Source: Alistipes sp. (lineage in GTDB: Bacteria; Bacteroidota; Bacteroidia; Bacteroidales; Rikenellaceae). Taken from it: a stretch of DNA of 64,000 nucleotides. The stretch covers positions 115,782 to 179,781 of the forward strand of contig JAFQHI010000006.1 of assembly GCA_017398045.1 (NCBI GenBank), read 5' to 3'. Position numbers and translations under genes: made by a program. Below, piece after piece: positions 49,957 through 58,631 of this stretch (position 1 is its first letter; every line of letters starts with the position of its first letter). The notes beneath the pieces are model-generated. The model saw only the letters and a list, made by a program, of their open reading frames with translations. It had not been told where the DNA came from and ran no database searches.

Positions 49957-51353
49957 AACATTAGTGCGGTTTTAGTACAAGCGGTTTCCGGGAATGATAT
50001 TTCTGCACCACTCTTATGAGATAAGGACATAAAGATTTTATCCTGTTTATAAAGCTTTACAGGATCCTGCAATATGTATAGCGTGCGTTCATCTTTGCTT
50101 ATCATAAGACGATAGACATAATATCGATCTCGTAATGTAGTAGCGGAATTCCACTCATTGGGAGTTAAGTGGAAATTTCCGAAGTTAAGTCTGTTTTGGC
50201 TAATGGTTGTTTTAACCTCAATGTAACGCTTGATGCGATCAGGTGTTCCCTCCAAACTTTGAATATCATATCCCACTCCCAACGATGTTGGTATCTTCTG
50301 TACTAAGTGAGGTAAATCTCCAAGTCCGCATTGAGTAATACGAGCCTTCTCGTGGCTAATCACAAGTGATTCTCCAATATCACCAATATCTTTTGTCGAA
50401 TGTTGCGAGTCTGTAATAATCTGCCTGATACGGTCATCCACTATATCGGAGCGCTCCGGAATAGACTCTTCGATAAATTGGACAATATCGGTTGCAAACA
50501 AATCTGTAGAGAGTTTATTGTTCACATATTCAAACCAAAGAGGTTCAATAAGTCGAATTGCGGTGATATCAATGTTCGAGACCCCATAGAAATCATCATA
50601 TCCCCCAAAGTAGTCAGAACTGCTGATAAAAGCTGATATGGCATCCACTTCTGCCCCATTGATGTAATAATATCCATGAGATTCTCTCAATAGGTTTGCT
50701 AAAACCATATAGTCCAGAATATCAGCGGCATATCTCGTTGTATCTCCGTTAGAATCATACTCGATCTTGGCAGTCCGATTCTGTAATATAAGTTTAACAA
50801 CGTCTTTTGCCTCTCTATTATCTCGTGTAACACGCAAATCATTGAAAATACAATGAGTTGCCTCTACTTTGTTGATTGAGAAATTGGTTTTCTCCTCATT
50901 ACCTGCAATTAATACTTTTAGAATATATTGTGCAGGTTTGAATTTAACGCCAGCTTCTATAAACTCTTTAACTCTATCTTGTTTAAGATGGCCACCAGGG
51001 TATTGGAAGTAGTATAAATAGTATTTGAAGAACTCTATTAAGTCTTGATTAGTAGCCAACAATCTTGCTATGTCGCCAGTTCTTGTTATGTCGGCCTGCT
51101 TATCTTCAATGTAAAAGCCGAATAATGCAGCAATCTCGGTTCTCCAATTGTTAATAGTTTTTTCAGCCAAAGAGTAGTTGCCTCCATATAATCGAATTGC
51201 ACGATTAAGCGACTCGGCATAGTCGCGCACCGGCAGATCGGATAATCTATTACACTCCTGCGCGACATATAGCAACACACTCTCAACATCGTTCTTGAAA
51301 CGAGGTCTAACATGATGTATTCGAAAAAAATATTCGTCAGGAACAGCGTACAT
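49953..51353 (-). CDS. DUF3883-type protein with PD-(D/E)XK signature, probable restriction endonuclease
   Basis: A 466-residue protein without signal or membrane segment. The C-terminal domain carries a nuclease-like set: IGE at 326-328, GYD at 361-363 and EVK at 379-381 (in RYIEVKTT), matching DUF3883 and the PD-(D/E)XK pattern. The first ~300 residues show no known domain and are probably the DNA-recognition part. It lies between two m5C methyltransferase genes, overlapping one and seven bases from the other, so it is most likely their restriction partner. The gene is AT-rich. Function is inferred from motif and context. Confidence 0.78.
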   Translation of the reverse strand: MYAVPDEYFFRIHHVRPRFKNDVESVLLYVAQECNRLSDLPVRDYAESLNRAIRLYGGNYSLAEKTINNWRTEIAALFGFYIEDKQADITRTGDIARLLATNQDLIEFFKYYLYYFQYPGGHLKQDRVKEFIEAGVKFKPAQYILKVLIAGNEEKTNFSINKVEATHCIFNDLRVTRDNREAKDVVKLILQNRTAKIEYDSNGDTTRYAADILDYMVLANLLRESHGYYYINGAEVDAISAFISSSDYFGGYDDFYGVSNIDITAIRLIEPLWFEYVNNKLSTDLFATDIVQFIEESIPERSDIVDDRIRQIITDSQHSTKDIGDIGESLVISHEKARITQCGLGDLPHLVQKIPTSLGVGYDIQSLEGTPDRIKRYIEVKTTISQNRLNFGNFHLTPNEWNSATTLRDRYYVYRLMISKDERTLYILQDPVKLYKQDKIFMSLSHKSGAEISFPETACTKTALML

Positions 51354-51360
51354 ACTTCTT

Positions 51361-52401
51361 CTATTTGTGGTTTGGTAATAGTTGCTCTGCTATTGCCTTT
51401 GCCATCAAAGGAGGCACAGCATTTCCCACTTGCTTGTATTGGCTTGTCTTACTATGAGTAAACACGAAACTATCAGGGAAGGATTGAATACGAGCACTTT
51501 CACGGACTGTTGGGACACGATTATATGTATAATGAAAATGGTGTCGATGCCCAGTATCAATAGTAATGCTTGGCTTCTTGCTATTCAGTCGAGACCACGC
51601 AATATGTACGTTACGAGTCTGTTGAAGCTCTTTGGGCAAATCCTTATAGTTGCCACCATCGGGAACCATCGAAATAATGCGCGTTGTCTGCTCGGTATGA
51701 ATTGTTGCTTGATGGTTATGCAAGGTCTCTACTCCTTTGCGCATCATCTGTTGGTAGACACTTTGTGCTGGCAATGGATATGCTTCACCATCAGCTACAC
51801 TATTATCAGGCAAGTCAGATAACGCCTCTTTCGTAGTTATAGGAGTAGTTGTTGTAGGTGTTGGAAATGAATACTCGCCATTTCTCAAGCCAACAAAAAC
51901 AGCTCTTCTACGATTTTGTGGAACGCCATAGTCTGAGGCAAGCAAGATCTTGTAGTTAACATTATAACCTAAATCACTAAAATCCTTGATGATTGATTCC
52001 TTAACAACGCCATCGCCAATAGAGAGGATGTTGGGCACATTCTCCATCACAAAAGCATCAGGCATAAAGCATCTAACAAAGCTGACAAATGATTTGTAAA
52101 GTTTGTTTCGTTCATCATCAATGATGCGCTTACCTGCAATTGAGAAGCCTTGACACGGAGGACCACCAATAATGACACTCACTCGGTCGATGTTATATTC
52201 TCGCTTAATATCTTCGGGATTAATTTTAGATAGATCGCCACAGAGAGTGCGAGCGTCAGGGTTGTTATGCTTGTAGGTATCAAGAGCATCTTGCCAGTTA
52301 TCAATCGCCAATAGCGACTTATAACCAGCCATCTCGAATCCGAGCGACAGCCCTCCGCAACCGGAGAAAAGATCTATGAATGTATATTTGGAGTCTTGCA
52401 T
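51361..52401 (-). CDS. DNA (cytosine-5) methyltransferase 2 of the RM island
   Basis: A 346-residue m5C methyltransferase distinct from the first. Motif I is DLFSGCGGLSLGFEMAGY (residues 10-27), motif IV GGPPCQGFS with Cys83, motif VI MENVPNIL at 119-126, and motif VIII YGVPQNRRRAVFVG. Motifs IX and X read RVPTVRESARIQSFPDSF and YKQVGNAVPPLM. It is the first gene of the three-gene minus-strand operon. Two different m5C enzymes in one system usually mean that each modifies one strand of an asymmetric site. A 200-base structured leader lies upstream. Confidence 0.93.
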   Translation of the reverse strand: MQDSKYTFIDLFSGCGGLSLGFEMAGYKSLLAIDNWQDALDTYKHNNPDARTLCGDLSKINPEDIKREYNIDRVSVIIGGPPCQGFSIAGKRIIDDERNKLYKSFVSFVRCFMPDAFVMENVPNILSIGDGVVKESIIKDFSDLGYNVNYKILLASDYGVPQNRRRAVFVGLRNGEYSFPTPTTTTPITTKEALSDLPDNSVADGEAYPLPAQSVYQQMMRKGVETLHNHQATIHTEQTTRIISMVPDGGNYKDLPKELQQTRNVHIAWSRLNSKKPSITIDTGHRHHFHYTYNRVPTVRESARIQSFPDSFVFTHSKTSQYKQVGNAVPPLMAKAIAEQLLPNHK

Positions 52402-52483
52402 ATCGTCGAAGTTTGGGATAGATTAACTTCGACTATGCGTTCGAATAAGGGCACAAAAAAAAGCGCGGACTTATTCGAATTTA

Positions 52484-52604
52484 TCTTACTGCGGCCCTAG
52501 GAAAGCCTTTAGCGAATAAACGGAATAAAAGCCCACGCCAAACAGCGTGAGCACCAACTTTTATTCCCTTCGCTAAATTTGAAATTTCCTAGGTTTCAGT
52601 AAGC
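52484..52604 (-). ncRNA. Candidate structured RNA (6S-like rod) upstream of the methyltransferase operon
   Basis: On the minus strand about 120 bases fold into one long rod. From the base up the pairs are CTTACTG/CAGTAAG, CCTAGGAAA/TTTCCTAGG, TTTAGCGAA/TTCGCTAAA, GAATAAAAG/CTTTTATTC, and an apical CACGC/GCGTG hairpin, with internal bulges between. TAACTTTG (52611-52618), a -7 match, sits so that transcription would begin right at the first stem. It could be a small RNA (the shape recalls 6S RNA) or the leader of the operon. A U-rich stretch (52453-52462) and a CGAATAAG/CTTATTCG hairpin follow. Family not identified. Confidence 0.5.
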
Positions 52605-52610
52605 GAGAAC

Positions 52611-52618
52611 CAAAGTTA
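52611..52618 (-). promoter_or_regulatory. -7 element TAACTTTG for the structured RNA or the RM operon
   Basis: Matches TAnnTTTG on the minus strand; no TTTG at the -33 distance. A second -7 match, TATCTTTG, lies further up at 52691-52698. Confidence 0.45.
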
Positions 52619-52817
52619 ATACTAACTTATTTTATATCTGTATGTATCTAATTTTGCTCTTTCTTGTTCGTTTTGGTTTGTTTGGTTGCTCAAAGATACA
52701 AAGTTTTTTCAAAACGACAACACACAAACTCGCCATCACCACGCACAAAACGGATATATTTCCTGAGATCTCCCCTCACAGTCTTGCTTTTCTCCTCTCC
52801 GTGATATATCTTTGTAT

Positions 52818-52850
52818 TATCAATCTATTATCGGCGATAATAGGTTGATA
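52818..52850 (+). repeat. 33-bp palindromic repeat, right boundary of the RM island
   Basis: Exact copy of 48892-48924, same orientation, 3926 bases away. The GC-rich coding style resumes just after it. A plus-strand TATCTTTG (52807-52814) lies immediately before it and could serve the next small gene. Confidence 0.88.
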
Positions 52851-52919
52851 ATAGGTCGAGAGAGGGTTGCCTAATAAATTTTGGCGAAATAAATTGTTGA
52901 ATTTCAAAATAAAAACACT

Positions 52920-53144
52920 ATGGAAAAGCTCCGGATTTCGCGCATTTTAACCGTGAAGAGTTACACCGAAACCTTGCGCAGCTTTAAGCGTGGTGAGACG
53001 CGCTATTTCGAGCTTGTGTACACCGACTACACCGGTTTTCACAATGCCCGCACGCGGCTCAAGGAGCAAAAGTGGGGCAAATTCGACTTTGAAAAATGTT
53101 ACGACGATGAGCGCAAGCTCTTCAAGATTACGCGCACCGAGTAA
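52920..53144 (+). CDS. Small hypothetical protein (74 residues)
   Basis: Not a family I recognise. The product MEKLRISRILTVKSYTETLR... is basic with many aromatic residues (RYFELVYTDYTGFHNARTRL) and ends FKITRTE, with no signal or membrane segment. GC-rich third positions match chromosomal genes rather than the island. A hairpin GACCTGCAGGTC followed by TTTTT lies 25 bases after the stop, supporting transcription as a unit. A promoter-like TATCTTTG lies about 110 bases upstream, across the island's right repeat. Probably real; function unknown. Confidence 0.6.
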   Translation: MEKLRISRILTVKSYTETLRSFKRGETRYFELVYTDYTGFHNARTRLKEQKWGKFDFEKCYDDERKLFKITRTE

Positions 53145-53168
53145 ACGCCACATAACGTATTGACAAGC

Positions 53169-53187
53169 GACCTGCAGGTCACTTTTT
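53169..53187 (+). terminator. Small hairpin terminator after the 74-residue gene
   Basis: GACC/GGTC closing a TGCA loop (53169-53180), then ACTTTTT. Weak stem. Confidence 0.45.
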
Positions 53188-53221
53188 ATGCTACGAGGAG
53201 GGTGTACAAATTCATACAGCT

Positions 53222-53305
53222 ATGAACACAAGACATCTTCTCTCGATTGCACTCCCTGGTGCCGTAATCGACTTCAAGAGTTGCCAAAAAGGGCTGCCGG
53301 TTTAA
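53222..53305 (+). pseudogene. Decayed 5' remnant of a DUF4136-type lipoprotein gene
   Basis: The 27 codons MNTRHLLSIALPGAVIDF-KSCQKGLPV match the start of the lipoprotein at 19209 (MNTKKLLSIALLTAMVGF-GSCQKEPST) at about half of the positions, including the lipobox Cys. Similarity begins some 20 bases before the ATG. A stop follows at once, and nothing of the mature protein remains before the terminator at 53341. Confidence 0.7.
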
Positions 53306-53340
53306 CAAATAACAGCCTGAATAGTTGTTCGTTACGAGCA

Positions 53341-53380
53341 AAAAAAAGCGGGTGTCCAAAATGATTGGACACCCGCTTTT
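53341..53380 (-). terminator. Terminator of the YeiH-type gene
   Basis: A perfect 16-bp stem AAAAGCGGGTGTCCAA (53344-53359) / TTGGACACCCGCTTTT (53365-53380), with TTTTTTT on the minus strand. Confidence 0.9.
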
Positions 53381-53400
53381 CTTTACGGTAAGCAAGCTGC

Positions 53401-54699
53401 TTATGCCCACAGCATCGGCTTCACGACGCCGAACATCAGCCAAGCCACGAGGAACGTAGCCACGATGTTGAAGGTCTGGGCCGTAAGGAAGGCATAGAGT
53501 ACATTGCGATTCTCCTTCGAAATGATATCCTTGAGGCGGGTATCGAGACCGATGCAGACGAACGACAAGGAGAAGAAGAGGGTCGAGAGGGTCTTGGCAA
53601 GCGACGTCTCAACAATCTTACCCTTGGCATTGAGGGTCAGCAGGTCAGCCTCTTTCAGCAGCGAGAAAACGAGCGATGCTACGACAAACATCAGGACGAA
53701 CTTCGGGAACTTGTCCCAAACGACCTTGAGTGACGGGCGTTGCGCCTTACCATCTTCACGCTTCGTCGAGAGATAGAGAGCAATAAAGAAGGCAACCACA
53801 CCAATCAATACGTTCTGCGTAGCTTTTACGACGATAGCCGTGCTGTTAGCCAAATCACCGGCCATCTCCGATGAAGCGGCAACACCACTGGTTGTATCGA
53901 CCGTACCACCAATCCACGCGCCCGTAATCTCCTGCTGAATCTCTACGCTGTCACTTAACAGCGGAACTATCATATTAGCCAACCAGGGCATCAGATAGAT
54001 CATCGGAACGGCGATAATCAGCACCACCGACACGATATACGACAAGCTCTTCTTGTCGGCACCGGCCACACCGGCCGTAGCAATGGCTGCCGAAGCACCG
54101 CAAATCGTCAGACCGCTCGACATGGTCATCGCCGTAGCACGCTCCACCTTGAAGATGCGGCGGGCAATGTTGTAGGCAAAGAGCCAAACCACCGTCACGA
54201 TAATGCAGGCCTGAATCAGACCGGCAGCACCCGACTTCATCACATCGCCGATCATGATCGTAGCACCGAGGCAGACAACACCAATCTTGATGTAGAACTC
54301 ACCCTGAATGGCGGGCTTCATCCAATCGGGAACATGGAGGGCGTTGCGAATCAACAGACCGAAAATCACCGAGAAGAACACCGGCTCGAGGCCCAGCTCA
54401 CTCTTGATATACTTGTTCGAGCCAATCCACATGGCCAGGGCTGCGATAGCAAAGACAACGATGAACGAAAGCAACATACCCTTCATCGGGCGGCTCAACA
54501 GCTTGTTACCTGCATAGAGCGTAACGATGGCGATGACAAAGAGCATGGCAATCTTGCCCCAGGCATCCGCCTCCAACATGTTCGACGGAATCGAAATCGT
54601 GGGCAGATACTGACCACAGGCGCAGAGAATCAGCAGCGGAATCGAGAGCATCACCACTACCCAATCCTCCACGAGGAGTTTGTTCCAAAAGTTTTTCAT
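53401..54699 (-). CDS. YeiH-family (UPF0324) membrane transporter, putative sulfate/anion exporter
   Basis: A 432-residue integral membrane protein with about eleven hydrophobic segments. Family marks include EPVFFSVIFGLLIRNALHVP, KIGVVCLGATIMIGDV, TMSSGLTICGASAAIATAGVAGADKKS and QEITGAWIGGTVDTTSGVAASS. Related proteins are annotated as putative sulfate exporters; function in Bacteroidota is not established. It lies 33 bases after the porin gene on the same strand, so porin and transporter are probably co-transcribed, which fits movement of a small anion through both membranes. That link is inference. Confidence 0.9.
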   Translation of the reverse strand: MKNFWNKLLVEDWVVVMLSIPLLILCACGQYLPTISIPSNMLEADAWGKIAMLFVIAIVTLYAGNKLLSRPMKGMLLSFIVVFAIAALAMWIGSNKYIKSELGLEPVFFSVIFGLLIRNALHVPDWMKPAIQGEFYIKIGVVCLGATIMIGDVMKSGAAGLIQACIIVTVVWLFAYNIARRIFKVERATAMTMSSGLTICGASAAIATAGVAGADKKSLSYIVSVVLIIAVPMIYLMPWLANMIVPLLSDSVEIQQEITGAWIGGTVDTTSGVAASSEMAGDLANSTAIVVKATQNVLIGVVAFFIALYLSTKREDGKAQRPSLKVVWDKFPKFVLMFVVASLVFSLLKEADLLTLNAKGKIVETSLAKTLSTLFFSLSFVCIGLDTRLKDIISKENRNVLYAFLTAQTFNIVATFLVAWLMFGVVKPMLWA

Positions 54700-54732
54700 G
54701 ATTTATCGTGTTTAATTATTTGTTTGCTTGGG

Positions 54733-55791
54733 TTAGAACGATACGGTGGCCTGAACCATACCGACGTTGCGGTGGCCTTTGCCCTCCATGCGGTCCTCGT
54801 GTACATAGTTGGCCTGCAGGCGGATGAACTTGAAGGGCTTCCAGGCTACACCAAAGGTGTAATTGGCCTGCTCGGTCTCGGAACGGAACTCCGTATTCTC
54901 GGTGAAGCTGTCGTAGCGGGCGGCTACCGTCCACTTGTCGTTGAACTTCCAGCCGGCCAGGGCATACCAGCCCTCCTGGTCAATCTCCTCATCCTCGATG
55001 TCGGTCTTGGCACCTACATACTCGGCGCGTACCAGGAGGTGCTTGCTGTCATAGACGGCACCTACCGACCAACGCTCGCGGGTGAAGAAATCGCCGGTGC
55101 TCTCACCCCAGTAGTACGAACCCGACACGGTCAGCCCCTTGACGGGGTTCAGCATCAGACGACCCACCACATCCTTCGACTTGTTGTCGTCCTTCTTCAC
55201 GTTGAGGCCGGCACCGTTGAATACGGCAACATCGTAGTTCAGGATGCCGCCAAAGAGCGTACCATGGATGTCGATACCCAGCTCACGACCGGTGTTCGAG
55301 AAGGTCGTCTCGCCTACGGTCTCCGACGAACCTACGAGGCGATCCAGCACCATCGGGTGGTCCATCAGAATCATCTTCGTCGGGGTGTAGTTCGTGTTCT
55401 CGATCGTGAAGGGAACCTTGAACTGACCCGCCTTGATCTTCAGCTCGTCGAAGGGCTTGTAGTTGAAGTAGGCATCGAGGAGCTTGAAGCTCGAGAGCTC
55501 GGCCTGGAACTTATAGTCCAACTTCGGGGTGAGATCACCGGCCAGCGATACGCGTACACGACGCAGACGGAACGACGACTCGTCGCCGTTGTAGGTGTAG
55601 CGACCCATCACATAACCCGAAATCTTCGGGAGGGCCTTCGTAATCTTATCCCAGGTCGTACCCTTCTGCTTGAGCGTATTGACCTCCTCGGTAAGGCTGG
55701 CAATCTGTGCCTGCATCTCCTCCTGGGTCATCGTTTGTGCCTGCACGCCGAAGGTGCCGACAAGGAACAAAGCGAGTAAAAGTTTCTTCAT
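54733..55791 (-). CDS. Phosphate-selective porin (OprO/OprP-type)
   Basis: A 352-residue outer-membrane porin. Signal peptide MKKLLLALFLVGTFGVQAQ is followed by a short coiled stretch (EEMQAQIASLTEEVNTLKQ) of the trimerising type, then a 16-strand barrel. Typical segments are SSFRLRRVRVSLAGDLTPKLDYKFQAEL, LKIKAGQFKVPFTIENTNYTPTKM and the C-terminal HRNVGMVQATVSF ending in Phe. The family favours phosphate or polyphosphate, but homologues in this phylum may pass other anions. It is first in a two-gene unit with the YeiH-type transporter. Confidence 0.9.
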   Translation of the reverse strand: MKKLLLALFLVGTFGVQAQTMTQEEMQAQIASLTEEVNTLKQKGTTWDKITKALPKISGYVMGRYTYNGDESSFRLRRVRVSLAGDLTPKLDYKFQAELSSFKLLDAYFNYKPFDELKIKAGQFKVPFTIENTNYTPTKMILMDHPMVLDRLVGSSETVGETTFSNTGRELGIDIHGTLFGGILNYDVAVFNGAGLNVKKDDNKSKDVVGRLMLNPVKGLTVSGSYYWGESTGDFFTRERWSVGAVYDSKHLLVRAEYVGAKTDIEDEEIDQEGWYALAGWKFNDKWTVAARYDSFTENTEFRSETEQANYTFGVAWKPFKFIRLQANYVHEDRMEGKGHRNVGMVQATVSF

Positions 55792-55945
55792 ATTCCGAAA
55801 TTTTTAGTGAAAATACTCAATGAACACACAAAGGTCTGTATTTTTTCGGAGATGACAATACGCGAAAATACCTATTCTAAATAGAAGAGGTGGTCTAAAA
55901 GTGGGGTGTTTTGTACGATTATTCGCCTTTATCGCGCACGAAGGA

Positions 55946-56353
55946 TTAGCGCGGCAGGGGCATCGAGAGGGTGCGGGCATCGAGCTTCGAGGCAGGATAG
56001 GGGCCGAAAATCCAGGCCTGGCCGTTCGTGAGATTGACGTAGCCGCCCACTTGGAGCGTGATGTTGTTCAGCACATAAATGCGCGTCGGAAGTCCCTGCA
56101 CCTCAAGCCGCACAATCGACGAGCCGGGGACGAGGGGTTGCCACTTGAGGTTGCCGATTAAGGGGCGCGTGTCGGGAAGCGGCAGCAGGGGCAGATGGTG
56201 CAGGCGCGAGGAGTCATACTGCACGTGCCACTCCATGGGGCGCAACGAGTCGGAGGGCAGCATCGGGAATCCGTCACCCCCGTTTTGCGCCGTCGCTGTC
56301 ACATTTGCCAACCCCGCAATGCCCCACACCATCTGCCGAAAAGCCCGTTTCAT
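55946..56353 (-). CDS. Hypothetical exported protein
   Basis: From the ATG at 56353 (MKRAFRQMVWGIAGLANVTATAQ) the product has 135 residues with a signal peptide; a longer frame to 56425 adds a Cys-rich stretch unlikely to be coded. I recognise no family. The mature part contains MEWHVQYDSSRLHHLPLLPLPDTRPLIGNLKWQPLVPG and a strand-rich end (TRIYVLNNITLQVGGYVNLTNGQAWIFG). It could be a small periplasmic or outer-membrane protein. It diverges from the M3 peptidase gene. Reality of the gene is moderately supported by signal peptide and codon use. Confidence 0.55.
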   Translation of the reverse strand: MKRAFRQMVWGIAGLANVTATAQNGGDGFPMLPSDSLRPMEWHVQYDSSRLHHLPLLPLPDTRPLIGNLKWQPLVPGSSIVRLEVQGLPTRIYVLNNITLQVGGYVNLTNGQAWIFGPYPASKLDARTLSMPLPR

Positions 56354-56481
56354 ACCCCAACCCGTTGCAGAGATTGTGCCGAAACGGCCTGTCGGGGCGC
56401 AAAGCGTGCAAAAGAGCGGGGGCAAAGAGCCATATTCGATTTTTTTTCTTCACGCTTCAGAGGCCGTTTCATTCTTTTTTG

Positions 56482-56489
56482 TACCTTTG
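56482..56489 (+). promoter_or_regulatory. -7 element of the M3 peptidase gene
   Basis: TACCTTTG, 35 bases before the ATG. No TTTG at the -33 distance; the stretch upstream is T-rich. Confidence 0.55.
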
Positions 56490-56524
56490 TACACAATCGA
56501 TTTATACACAAAAACATAAAACAG

Positions 56525-58618
56525 ATGAAGAGACTTTTCTTTGTAGCGATGGCACTTGCCGCCTGTAGTTGCAGCGGAGAGAAATCCGCCAACCCCCTTT
56601 TCAACGAATTTGATGCCCCGTTCGGCATTGCCCCCTTCAGCGAAATCACGATTGAGGATTACCGCGAAGGTCTGCTGAAGGGCATGGAGGAGCAGAAGGC
56701 CGAGGTGGAGGCCATCATTGCCAACCCCGAGGCTCCGACCTTCGAAAATACGGTCGTAGCGTTAGACCAATGTGGTGAGTTGTTGCGCAAGGTGCGCGGC
56801 ACGTTTGGTCCCCTCTCGTCGAGCAACTCGACCGACGAGATGCGCGCCCTGGAGAAGGAGCTGTCGCCCCTCTTCTCGGCCCACAGTGACGATATCAACC
56901 TCAACCCCGACCTCTTTGCCCGCGTCAAGGCGGTCTATGAGCAGCGCGAGGAGCTGGAGCTGACGGCCGAAGAGCAGAAGGTGCTGGAGAACCAATACAA
57001 GCGTTTCGTAAGAAGCGGTGCCGAGCTGAACGAGGAGGAGAAGACCCGCCTGCGCGAGCTGAACACACAGCTTTCGATGTTACAGCTCAACTTCTCGCAA
57101 AACCTGCTGCACGAAACGAACAACACGTTTGTCGTGGTGGAGTCGGTGGAGGAGTTGGCCGGTCTGCCGGAGGGCAACATCGCTGCTGCCGCCAAGATGG
57201 CCGAGGAGCAGGGTCAGCCGGGTAAGTGGATGTTCAATATGCAGCGTCCGAGCTGCAACCCCGTGCTGCAATACTGCTCGAACCGCGCTCTGCGCGAGAA
57301 GGTGTACAACGCCTACTACAACCGTGGTAACGTCGATAACGAGTACGACAACAAGGCCATCTCGGCCGAGATTGTCAAGCTCCGCCTGGAGAAGGCCAAG
57401 TTGATGGGCTACGAGAACTACGCCCAGATGGCCCTCGAGGAGCGCATGGCCAAGACCCCCGAGGCGGTCTATAACCTGCTCGATGAGGTGTGGGGTCCTG
57501 CCGTGAAGAAGGCCCAAGAGGAGCTGAACGACATCCGCGCCGAGATTAAGAAGGAGGGCCACTCGTTCGAGCCGGCCGGTTGGGACTATATGTACTACCT
57601 CGACAAGGCCAAGCAGGCGAAGTTTGCTGTCGATGAGCAGGAGATTCGCGCTTACCTCGAGATTAACAACGTGATGCAGGGCATCTTCCACGTGGCAGGT
57701 CAGCTCTATGGCCTCACCTTCAAGGAGATTACTGCCGAGGTTCCCTCCTACGAGCCGACCGCCAAGGCCTATGAGGTGTTGGATAAGGATGGTACGACGC
57801 TGGCCATCTTCTACAGCGACAACTTCCCCCGCGCATCGAAGCGTGCCGGTGCCTGGTGTACGAGTTTCCGTGGCCAGAGCTACGAGGGCGAGGAGCGCAT
57901 CATCCCCATTGTGGTAAATTGCTGCAACATGACCGCCCCCACGGGTGATGGTCCCGCCTTGCAGAGCATCGACAACGTGGAAACCCTCTTCCACGAGTTT
58001 GGTCACGCCCTGCACAGCTTCATGCGCGATGTACGCTACAACAGTGCGGCCGGTGTCGAGCGCGACTTTGTGGAGTTGCCGTCGCAAATCAACGAGCATT
58101 GGGCCTTCGAGCCGGAGGTGCTGAAGGTCTATGCCAAGCACTACGAGACGGGCGAGGTGATTCCGATGGAGCTGGTCGAGAAGATTGTCGAGAGTTCGAA
58201 GTATGGTCAGGGCTTCGCCACGGTGGAGTATCTTGCCGCCTCGCTCAGCGATATGGACCTGCACGTGCTGACCGAGATTCCCGAGAACCTCAACGTGATG
58301 GAGTTCGAGGCCGAGAAGCTCGCTGCACGCGGCATCCCCTCGCAGATTCTGCCCCGCTACCGCATGACCAACTTCAGCCACACGATGGGCGGTGGTTACA
58401 CGGCCGGCTACTATAGCTATATGTGGGCCGAGGTGCTGGATGCCGATGCCTTCGATGCCTTTGCCGAGACGGGCGATATCTACAACCAGGAGGTAGCCGA
58501 CAAGTTCCGCCGCTTTGTACTCACCCCGGGCGGTATCGACGACGGCATGGTGATGTACAAGAATTTCCGCGGCCGTGAGCCGAAGATTGATGCACTGTTG
58601 CGCAACCGCGGTTTGTAA
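56525..58618 (+). CDS. M3-family zinc oligopeptidase / peptidyl-dipeptidase, lipoprotein
   Basis: The ATG at 56525 (MKRLFFVAMALAACSC) gives 697 residues with a lipobox; the in-frame extension to 56195 crosses the promoter. The whole length matches M3 thimet-type peptidases: NPLFNEFDAPFGIAPFSEI at the start, the long helical N-lobe, and the zinc motif ETLFHEFGHALHSFM (HEFGH) near residue 495, with the Glu ligand further on in DFVELPSQINEHW. Such Dcp-like enzymes degrade short peptides in the periplasm. It has its own promoter and terminator. Confidence 0.93.
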   Translation: MKRLFFVAMALAACSCSGEKSANPLFNEFDAPFGIAPFSEITIEDYREGLLKGMEEQKAEVEAIIANPEAPTFENTVVALDQCGELLRKVRGTFGPLSSSNSTDEMRALEKELSPLFSAHSDDINLNPDLFARVKAVYEQREELELTAEEQKVLENQYKRFVRSGAELNEEEKTRLRELNTQLSMLQLNFSQNLLHETNNTFVVVESVEELAGLPEGNIAAAAKMAEEQGQPGKWMFNMQRPSCNPVLQYCSNRALREKVYNAYYNRGNVDNEYDNKAISAEIVKLRLEKAKLMGYENYAQMALEERMAKTPEAVYNLLDEVWGPAVKKAQEELNDIRAEIKKEGHSFEPAGWDYMYYLDKAKQAKFAVDEQEIRAYLEINNVMQGIFHVAGQLYGLTFKEITAEVPSYEPTAKAYEVLDKDGTTLAIFYSDNFPRASKRAGAWCTSFRGQSYEGEERIIPIVVNCCNMTAPTGDGPALQSIDNVETLFHEFGHALHSFMRDVRYNSAAGVERDFVELPSQINEHWAFEPEVLKVYAKHYETGEVIPMELVEKIVESSKYGQGFATVEYLAASLSDMDLHVLTEIPENLNVMEFEAEKLAARGIPSQILPRYRMTNFSHTMGGGYTAGYYSYMWAEVLDADAFDAFAETGDIYNQEVADKFRRFVLTPGGIDDGMVMYKNFRGREPKIDALLRNRGL

Positions 58619-58631
58619 CAAATGTCTTATC

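Noticed and set aside
52642-52848. 68-codon hydrophobic frame overlapping the right palindromic repeat
   Set aside because: It reads through the repeat itself, has no ribosome site, and its hydrophobicity is explained by T-rich DNA.
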